Below, one piece after another: positions 56,356 through 64,000 of a DNA stretch of 64,000 bases. This DNA comes from Austropuccinia psidii (lineage: Eukaryota > Basidiomycota > Pucciniomycetes > Pucciniales > Sphaerophragmiaceae). Where the stretch lies: positions 46,040,497-46,104,496 of the forward strand of contig JALGQZ010000002.1 in NCBI GenBank assembly GCA_023105745.1. The letters are read 5' to 3'. The notes under the pieces are model-generated. The model ran no database searches and had not been told where the DNA came from. It saw only the letters and a list, made by a program, of their open reading frames with translations. Positions within the stretch are counted from its first letter, which is position 1; the number at the start of each line of letters is the position of its first letter. Position numbers and translations under genes: made by a program.

Positions 56356-57460
56356 GAATTAAAGGAAAAATAAATTGGAAAGATTAAATTTGGGGGGGGG
56401 GAAAGGAACTCCAGCTCTAAGGGGGAGCTAGACCCCCAAAATCCTTGCTGACAGGAATCTGGTGTCAAAATTCACGCAAATGTTCATCACTTTTGGCCTG
56501 GAATTGAGTTAAAGGGTCTGTGGACTCAATTGGTGATGAGGTTTTGATACCAACTGGGGTAGTTTTAGCTGTTGCCAAGAGGGTAAAACTACCCTTAAGA
56601 TAAAAACATCATAGTAAAAACAGTTTTAACTGGTTTCTATGTCTCTTACACACATTCTGACGTGTTTTGAAGGCTCTAGACCAGGTATTGCTATAGTAAT
56701 GGCTGATTTAAGGGTCTAAAATGGCTAAAAATGGCTTAAACCAGCCCTTTTTGGTCTAAAACAGGGTTCAATGATGCCATAATTGGCTTTTCTGTTGTCA
56801 GACTGTTTTTCACGACTGACAGAAGTAAATTTTACTTTTGTAGTAAGAAAATTCATGGCTATGAAAGAATGTCTTCTTTGCCTCACTTTTCTCTTCATGT
56901 TAGAATCTTTTCCTTTTATAATTAGTTTAAACATTGTTAAACCAATCAATAAAAGATTCCAGCCACCTTTCTTATATCATTTTAAACCTTTTAACCATGT
57001 GAAAAAATCATTATAATCATTTTTAACCCTGAACCACCCCAAAAGTGAATTAAAGCATCTTTCATCACTGTAAACTTTGTCACTTTGTTTCAAAATTCAC
57101 TCTGGTCACTTTTGGCCGTGTTTTCTATTTAATATTCTTTTTAAAGACTCTGTCCTTTAATTAATTTCTTGCAGTTCTTTTCTCAATTAATTCCAATTGA
57201 AATTTCTCTTGAAGAAATTTCTTTTGCAGCCTCAAATATCTCTTGTAGAGTATTTTTGGATAAATTTTTATTGTTGTTAAAACAATAAATCTTTATAATA
57301 TTATTGTTTTATACTAATAAAGTTATAAGCAACAAATTTGGCGTGTTTTATCTTAGAAATAATATTTCTTACTATTTTTAATTGATTTTTACCTTATACA
57401 AATTTTGAGGACAGGAAAAGTACTTGATTTTTAATCAAAGTTTCATATCCACACCTTACA
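56356..57460 (+). repeat. Gyp-B 5' LTR, right part
   Basis: It continues 51510 after removal of Copia-2. It ends TTTCATATCCACACCTTACA, like the Gyp-A LTR end. A hairpin ACTTGATT-TTT-AATCAAAGT lies about 30 bp before the end. There are no genes; the short opposed frames at 56725-57016 are not supported. Confidence 0.88.
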
Positions 57461-57480
57461 TTTGGGGGCCCAGCCGTGAT
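57461..57480 (+). other. Gyp-B primer binding site region
   Basis: TTTGGGGGCCCAGCCGTGAT directly follows the LTR, matching Gyp-A at 18 of 20 positions. Confidence 0.7.
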
Positions 57481-57686
57481 ATTTTACCTGTGACATATTT
57501 CTTTTACTCTTTTTAAATCTTTTTTCTTATATTGAAAAATTTAAAAACATATAAAAAATACTTATAATCCAAAAAATCCATAAAAAATAAGTTTTTTTCA
57601 TATTATAAGTGAGGGTTATATTTTTATTTCTTTTTTTTGAAATAAACTTTTTTTACTTAATCAATTGGCTTTTTCATTTATTTTAG

Positions 57687-58598
57687 TGTCTGAAAACGTG
57701 GTAAGACAAGAAAACATTGAAATAGCCTCAACAGTAACCAGCATCATTCCTGCCAGTACTGTTAATTCTGATCATGATAGTACTATTATTGTGACTCAGA
57801 ATATTCAACCAGAGCAAATTTCACCTGAATTAGTCAGCTTGGAAATAAGTAATACTCTTCAGAAAGCCAAGGATTTGGCCAATAGTAAGTTTTTTGACGT
57901 AAAATTACTATTTTAAGCCTTTTTAACCATAATTGTGCCTTCGACCAGGTCAGGAGCCAGCTATAACCCCTCAAGCAGCTCCCAGAAAGGTAATAGACAT
58001 GATTATGGCAGAGGCCAATCAGGTGCAGAAGGACAAGGGTCAGTTGAGGACTTCCAAACAACTAAAATGGGTCATTCTGAAGCTGATAATACCATTTTAC
58101 CTTCAAAAAGAGCTGACACCGCCACAACAAGCCTCAGTGGACATATACAAAGCCAGCCACAGTGCATACAATAATGCACTTCAGTTCAAGAAGTACCAGA
58201 TCCTTGCAGACCTGTGGAAGAATTGCATGAATTCTTACCTGACTGTGAGAAAATTCCTGGGCCATCCCAATACTTGCAAATTGCTCAATGGATGGCATAC
58301 ATTGATGGAGAAGAAAAACATTATTCTTTTGACACTAGAATGGAGGAAAAACAACCCTCCACCACCCCAACCAGTGCCAAAAACAGCCCTAGTGGCCAGC
58401 ACCAGCAATTCCAACGTGAAAAAGCAGCCACAAACTCCAAACAAGGGCAAAGGGAAGGCACCAGCCCCAAAACCTTACAGCCAGGGCTACAGAATCCTAA
58501 AGATTCAACAGGATGCCATGGAAAATGTATTTCAGATGGCCAGAACCATGATGGAATTACAAAAAAAGGAGGAAGCCAGATTAAAATATCAAAAATAA
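57687..58598 (+). CDS. Gyp-B upstream spliced gene (about 282 codons), unknown product
   Basis: I propose exon 57687-57884, intron 57885-57948 (GTAAGT...CGACCAG, TTTTTAAC branch-like), and exon 57949-58598. The 3' splice site falls inside the same Arg codon of the TRSG motif as in Gyp-A. The intron phase is the same and the joined frame is the homologous one. There is no stop in the second exon. Conserved with Gyp-A are QQASVDIY, LW..CMNSY..VRKFLG, LLNGW, a Lys/Pro/Gly-rich linker, KPYSQGYRI and the terminal helix AMENVFQMARTMMEL. The Gyp-A second intron is absent here: coding continues directly through QKEL. A 3' splice-like TTTATTTTAG precedes the first exon, suggesting an intron that ends between the A and TG of a start codon. 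Function unknown. Confidence 0.6.
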
Positions 58599-58783
58599 TT
58601 TCTGATACTTTTGAGTGTATTCCAGAGCTGTATAAAGCTATTTCTGACATAAAAAGTCATCTTTCTGATAAAAATACATCAATTTGTGACAATCTTAAAA
58701 CAAATAACTTGAGTCTGAGCCAAATAAATGATACACTTAAATGCTTTGAAAAACGTTTTCAGAGCAATCAAAACTTTCAATAA
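57935..58783 (+). pseudogene. Gyp-B overlapping leader frame, one stop
   Basis: This is the counterpart of the Gyp-A frame at 13588-14556, in the same relation (-1) to the spliced frame. It starts PSTRSGASYN, but with GTG where Gyp-A has ATG. It has one stop near 58175, then runs to 58783. Beyond the end of the spliced frame it becomes helical (SDIKSHLSDKNTSICDNLK). It is Gln/Ser/Gly/Lys-rich and low in hydrophobics. Confidence 0.4.
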
Positions 58784-59225
58784 TGATAATTCTTTTGGCA
58801 TTAAGATAAATTAACAATCTGCCATTATTAAAGAATTAACAGACAAATATTCTAAATTCAATATTGATGACATAATTGAAACAAGAATAAAACAAGCCAT
58901 AAACACTATCAAAGAAGATAATAAAAAAGCTCTTGATGATATTTCAAAATCCTTTGCTGAAGTAAAGACAAATATAGTTTCCCTGAAAAAGCATTTTGAT
59001 ACCTCAAGAGAGGAAATATTAAAATTAACAACAAAGTTAAATGAGGTTATATCTGATAATACTAAGCAAAAAGAATTATGGAATGAGCTAACATCTAAAG
59101 AGGATGATCATAAAAAGAATGTCATAAACTCTATACAAAACTTGCAACATGAATTAAGAAATTCACAAAGGTGTAACAACAGTAAAATGAATGATATTTA
59201 ACAACTGCTAAACACTTTACCAAGA
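58784..59225 (+). pseudogene. Gyp-B coiled-coil segment ahead of the polyprotein
   Basis: In the polyprotein frame, from about 58840 to the TAA at 59199-59201, the translation is almost wholly helical and charged: KFNIDDIIETRIKQAINTIK, KKALDDISKSFAEVK, LKKHFDTSREEILKLTTKLN. This looks like a long coiled coil, probably part of the ancestral polyprotein N-terminus. Gyp-A has a shorter helical segment in the same place. Confidence 0.55.
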
Positions 59226-62200
59226 ATGTCTACACCTCTTAATCAAAATGAAGATTCAAGAATTCCCAATCCACAAGTAATGGATATTGAAAATTCACAG
59301 TTAAAAAATGAATTTTATACTTCTTTTCATAACTTAGAACCATCAATGGGCCAAGCACTCTTGAAAGAAGTTCCAAAACTTAAAGAATGGCCTCACTTCA
59401 GTGGTGAAGGAGAGTATGACCATATGGAATTCATTAGAGGTATTGACATGATCAAAGAGCATTTTGAATTACCAGATAGATTGGTAACAGCCAGATTTAA
59501 CACCTCGTTTACCAAATCAGCTCACAGATGGTACATAAAAATAAGACAAGCACATGGACACCAGAGTTGGACTTGGTGGAAAACCCAAATCATTAACAAA
59601 TGGGCAAATGATGCTTGGAGGTTTAAAGTTGAAACAGCCTTTGAATCTGCCAAATTTAATGCTGATAAAGACAAAGCTTTACCATGGTTTTGCCAACAAA
59701 AAGACAGATTAACAGCATTATATCCTGACATGTCAGAATTTATGATCCATAGAAAAATTCTGAGACAATGTGGAGGTGACTTAGAGCATGCTATAAAAAG
59801 CAGGACTACTGAAAAATCTTCAGCAGAGGATATTATCAATATATTAGAAGAAGTAACCACCAGAACCAAAATTGGTTCTAGTAGGAGGAATCTCAAAACA
59901 AGGTTTAATACACCTTGGAAAGATTCTGTGGACAAAAACCCCAAAGAAAATTCTAATAATATTAAGTATAAACCTGCAGATACAGTCAGAAAGTGCCATA
60001 TTTGCCAAAGAACCAACAATTTAGCCAATACATGTCCAAAGAAGGTAAAAATCAATGAAATTGATATTGAAAAGGAACCTGATATTGAAAAATATGACAT
60101 AATTGAAGACAATTCAGATGATAAGTCATCAATATTTTCTGAATCTTCAAAAGATATAGAAAGTATCAATGCCACTTTTGAAATCAGGGAATCTTATTCC
60201 CACTTTCCACAATTGAGCAATGGTCAACTTGATTTATCAAAAGTTCAAGATGCACAACTTTTGAAAGCAAAACCAAACAGGGGAAAAGGTTATACAGCTG
60301 GTAACTCCTGTATAACAGAAGTGGTGATTGACAACAAGTCCACCAAGCTTTTGCTTGACCCAGGAGCCTTCTGCTCTTGTGTTGGAAAAACTTTTCTTAA
60401 GACTTGTGTACCAAATTTTGAAGACCAACTGTTACCAATTGATGGTATAAAACTCAACAGGGAAAGTAATCCAATGAAAGCATTAGGAATCTTTGAGACC
60501 AATGTCATATTCCCACACATAAATGGGAATTTAAGAATCACAGTTGAATTTGTTGTTATGGAAAATTGCTCCAGTACCCATTTTATATTGGGAAATGACT
60601 ATTTAATCATGTATGGTATAGATTTGCATAATCACAAAGACAGATACTTTACTATTGGAGACAATAAGCGCCAAAAATTTGCCTTTTTACCATTTAAAGG
60701 ACAAATTACAGTAAACAAAGTATCACCAGTCAACTTAGAGTTAGAGAAATTCAAGTCTGAACAGCTAAATGAGGCTGAAATAAGCCTTCATCTGACTGAT
60801 AAACAGGATAATGAACTTTCTTCCCTTTTGTGTGACCACAGAGGAGCATTTGCTTCAGACAAAGAACCTCTAGGAGCAATTATTGGTCATGAAGTTGACA
60901 TCATTCTTAACATTGAGAGACCTTATCCACCACTCTTAAGAAGACCTGCATATCCAGCAAGTCCAAAATCAAGAGAATCTCTAGAAATTCATATCAAAGA
61001 ACTTCTGGACCTTGGTGTAATAAGAAAAGTAGGCCACAATGAAGAAGTAGAAATAACTACACCAGTCATAGTGGCATGGCATAATGGAAAATCCAGAATG
61101 GTTGGGGACTTTAGAACTCTGAACACTTACACTGTTCCAGACAGATACCCAATACCAAAAATCCAAATTGCCCTTACTCAAATATCTCAAGCAGTGTATA
61201 TAACCACTATGGATTCCCTTAAAGGATTCCATCAAAATGTGGTAACACCAAGAGCAAGAAAATACTTGAGAATTATTGTTCATTGTGGAGTGTACGAATA
61301 CTTGAGGATGCCCTTAGGTATCAAAAATGCACCTTCACACTTCCAAAGAATGATGAATGAAATCTTCCCTGAAGAACTCTCAGAAGGATGGTTAATCATT
61401 TACATTGATGACATTATTGTCTGTTCCAAGACTTGGGAGGAGCACATGTACAGATTGTCCAGAGTTTTGACAAAAATTCAATCAGTAAACATGAAAATCT
61501 CCTTGAAGAAATTCCATTTTGGATTTAAAGAACTTAAGGCACTAGGGCATGTTGTATCTGGTTTATCCCTTGGAATTGACAAAAACAAAGTTGCAGCAGT
61601 ATTGCTAAAACCCATGCCTCAGAACAAGAAGGAAATTCAGTCATTCTTAGGTTTTGCAGGATATTACAGGTAACACATTAAAGATTTTGCATCCATAGCA
61701 AGACCACTTTATAAATTGTGTGACAAAGACACAGTATTTGAAATGACTGTTGACAGAGTCAAAGCTTTTGAGTCTCTAAGAGAATCCTTGACCACTGCTC
61801 CACTCTTACTGATGCCAGACTTTAAATTTCCTTTCAAACTGTATATTGATGCATCAGGGGATAGACTGGGTGCTGCACTGCACCAAGTTCAGATCATAAA
61901 TGATAAACCTGTAGAAGGACCCATATGTTTCATATCCAGGCAAATCAAACCAACTGAAGCCAGATATTGAGAAAGTCAAATGGAATGTCTATGTCTTGTC
62001 TGGGCCTTGTAAAAATTAAACTACTTCTTGAAGGGATGTGTTTTTGAGGTGATAACAGATTGTACAGCTGTCAAATCACTTTTAAACATGAAAACACCCA
62101 ACAGACATATGCTCAGATGGCAAATAGCCATCCAATAATACAGAGGAAATATGACTATTGCTCATAAGGATGGGAATATTCATAAGAATGCAGATGGACT

Positions 62201-63862
62201 AAGCAGATGGCCATTACCAAATAATATTGATAATCCTGCTTATGTGCCAGAAGAAGCTTCACCACAAATTCCAATAGAAGGAATAAGTGTTACAGACTTG
62301 AACACCACCTTCTTTAAAGAAGTCAGAAGTAGTTACACCCAAGATAAGAATTGTAGCATCTTATGCCAATTACTTAACAAAGGCTGTAAAGACAACTCTC
62401 TAATACATGCCTTGGATGAAGTATGGAAAAAATATTATTATGAAGGAAGATTTCACCTACTGGATGGTATAATTTACCACAGAACCAAGCACACATGTGT
62501 CATGAAAGTTGTAGACAGGTCATTAATCAATCTAGTACTGAAAGAATGCCATGATAGCCCCTTTTCAGGACATCTGTCTGAAGACAGAACAAGAGAGAAA
62601 GTAAAGACCTGCATATGGTGGCCAATGTGGCAGAAAGATGTTGCAGAGTATTGCAAGACCTGTGACAGATGCCAAAAAGCAAGTAAATCCACTGGCAAGA
62701 GACTTGGAAATATGATAAAAATCCAAGAACCAAGCAGACCTTGGGAAACTTTCGATATGGATTGGGTAACTGGCCTACCACCAGGAGGTGACAGAAGCTA
62801 TAATGCTTTCCTAGTAATTGTGGACAGATTCAGTAAAACTCCAATCTTTTTACCATTTCACAAGGATGATACAGCCATGGATACAGCTCTTCTGATATGG
62901 AATAGAGTAGTGTCATGGACTGGGATATTTACAAATATCATTAGTGATAGGTATCCCAAATTCACTTCAGCACTATGGACAAATCTTCACCAATTGTTTG
63001 GCACTAAACTGTCTTTCTCTACAGCCTACCACCCACAAACTGATGGCCTGGCTGAAAGGATGATCCAAACCTTAGAAGATATGGTGAGAAGATTTTGTGC
63101 ATATGGCCTTGAATTCAAAGATTGTGATGGATTTACCCATGCTTGGTGTACTCTGCTACCAGAACTGGAATTAGCATATAAAACATCAATCCATGCCAGT
63201 ACCAATCAAACTCCTGCTATTCTAGAAAAAGGATGGAAACCCAAATTACCCCAAGATTTCTGGAGGAAAGATTTAATTGAAATACATCCCACAGCTGCTA
63301 GCTTCAAAGGAATGCTATAAAAAGCTAGAAAGCATGCAGTAAGGTGCATGGAGGACTCTTTTGCATATGCTAAAGACAAATAGGATAAATCACATGCAAC
63401 TCCAGATTTCAAAGTGGGGGACCTAGTTCTTGTATCCACCACTAACTTCAATAACATCAAAGGATGTAAAAAGTTGAAAGACTCCTTTTCAGGACCTTTT
63501 TTTATTAAGGCCCTCCATGGAGAAAATGCTGCTGAAGTAGAGTTATCTGAAGAACTTAGAAATAAGCATCCTACATTTCCAGTGAGCTTGATAAAGCCAT
63601 AGAAATCTAGTGATTCTGAGAAATTTCCCTTGAGAAATAAGATTCCCCAAGTTATACCTCCTATTGAGATGTCTGGTACTAAGAAAATTACCAAAGTTCT
63701 TAAAGAAAGAAAATTAAGAACCAAAAAAGTAAGGGAATACCTTGTTAGGTACAGTGACCCAGCTTGTGAAGATGAATGGTTAGAAGAAAAAGATATACCA
63801 GAAGCTACCAAACTCCTCAGGAGATTCAGACACACTAGAAATACCAATATTACAAAGTAATA
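59226..63862 (+). pseudogene. Gyp-B Gag-Pol polyprotein with seven nonsense codons
   Basis: It starts at ATG 59226 and one frame runs to 63862 without frameshift. Stops are at 61671, 61968, 62010, 62136, 63318, 63381 and 63600. Order: capsid (FSGEGEYDHMEF), zinc knuckle with its His changed to Asn (CHICQRTNNLANTC), protease with DSG changed to DPG (60357-60365), RT with YIDD, RNase H ([13 protein letters not shown]), integrase finger and core (FDMDW, SDRYPKF for [15 protein letters not shown]), and a chromodomain at the end (REYLVRYSDPACEDEWLEE). The enzyme order equals Gyp-A. The alterations mean it cannot act by itself. Confidence 0.93.
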
Positions 63863-63871
63863 TTATTTTTT

Positions 63872-63883
63872 AGGGGGAGGGAA
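63872..63883 (+). other. Gyp-B polypurine tract
   Basis: AGGGGGAGGGAA directly before the 3' LTR. Confidence 0.85.
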
Positions 63884-64000
63884 TGTGAGCCTTAGAGGTA
63901 TTTTCATATACCCAAAAGACCACAAAAGATAAATTGAGATACAAATATAAATAAAATAAATTTATTTATATTATGAAAATAAAAACTAGAATATAAATAC
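63884..64000 (+). repeat. Gyp-B 3' LTR, first 117 bp
   Basis: It repeats 50810-50928 with a few substitutions and short indels; the window ends inside it. Confidence 0.95.

Larger units (their letters stand above)
50810..64000 (+). mobile_element. Gyp-B, chromodomain Ty3/gypsy element, 3' LTR cut by window end
   Basis: The 5' LTR is 50810-57460, with Copia-2 inserted. It is followed by primer site, spliced upstream gene, coiled-coil segment, degenerate polyprotein, polypurine tract, and the first 117 bp of the 3' LTR. The design is the same as Gyp-A and clearly diverged from it at protein level. It is inserted into the integrase region of Gyp-C2. Seven nonsense codons and altered catalytic residues make it non-autonomous. 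Confidence 0.93.

Noticed and set aside
57933..58598. Taking 57933 (TTG) or 57935 (GTG) as true starts
   Set aside because: Eukaryotic starts at these codons are unlikely. The splice model gives a better account of the frame, and the GTG replaces the ATG seen in Gyp-A.
59226..63862. RIP-like C-to-T mutation as cause of the Gyp-B stops
   Set aside because: The apparent changes include CAA to TAA, GGA to TGA, GAA to TAA and TGG to TAG, i.e. several classes. There is no consistent bias by eye, and rusts are not known for strong RIP.
1..64000. Host protein-coding genes, tRNA, rRNA, CRISPR or bacterial operon features
   Set aside because: Nothing beyond the doubtful frame at 204-635 has non-transposon character. 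No clover-leaf or rRNA-like block was seen, and the tRNA-like words next to the copia LTRs are primer sites.

Overview
The window reads as a stack of fungal LTR retrotransposons with essentially no ordinary host genes. The DNA is very AT-rich, introns in the one well-supported spliced gene are about 60-66 nt, and the coding relics are chromodomain Ty3/gypsy and Ty1/copia polyproteins. My best guess is a rust fungus (Pucciniales) with a TE-swollen genome, such as Austropuccinia psidii. That identification is inference from family resemblance and was not searched. I see no rRNA, tRNA or CRISPR.

Layout. 1-1157: AT-rich, with one broken non-TE-like reading frame on the minus strand. 1158-6430: an LTR-like sequence (+) interrupted by Copia-1 (minus, 1548-5890, 125-bp LTRs). 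6581-9014 and 22960-25347: one minus-strand gypsy element (Gyp-E) split by an insertion. That insertion, Gyp-C1 (9015-22959, target duplication GAAAT), is reduced to two LTRs, and its second LTR is itself split by the complete element Gyp-A (10729-21619, target duplication GTAGT). 25348-43306: an 18-kb minus-strand element (Gyp-F) with 1.9-2.1 kb LTRs, a gag-protease reading frame with a long unrecognised extension, no RT or integrase, and about 9.6 kb of repeat-filled non-coding DNA. 43307-45707: degenerate Gyp-G (+). 45714-47640: an LTR-like unit and a 278-bp inverted repeat. 47668-50809: the 3' end of a minus-strand Gyp-C2, cut by Gyp-B (+, from 50810 to beyond the window). The Gyp-B 5' LTR is in turn cut by the GC-rich Copia-2 (minus, 51511-56350, target duplication ATGAG).

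How the genes work together. The gypsy elements encode Gag, zinc knuckle, aspartic protease, RT, RNase H, integrase and chromodomain, i.e. a reverse-transcription and integration cycle, with the chromodomain probably steering integration. Gyp-A has the best preserved polyprotein (about 1,550 codons uninterrupted). Gyp-B has seven nonsense codons and damaged protease and zinc-knuckle residues.

The most interesting signal lies upstream of the polyprotein in Gyp-A and Gyp-B. A small gene of about 272-282 codons appears to be assembled by splicing, and its frame overlaps another long open frame. Exon joins, frame and protein similarity agree between the two diverged copies, and in Gyp-A a predicted 66-nt intron removes exactly the two stop codons that interrupt the frame. 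A second recurrent signal is a two-tier terminal hairpin at the 5' end of every LTR of the TGTGAGCC type, with covarying stems.
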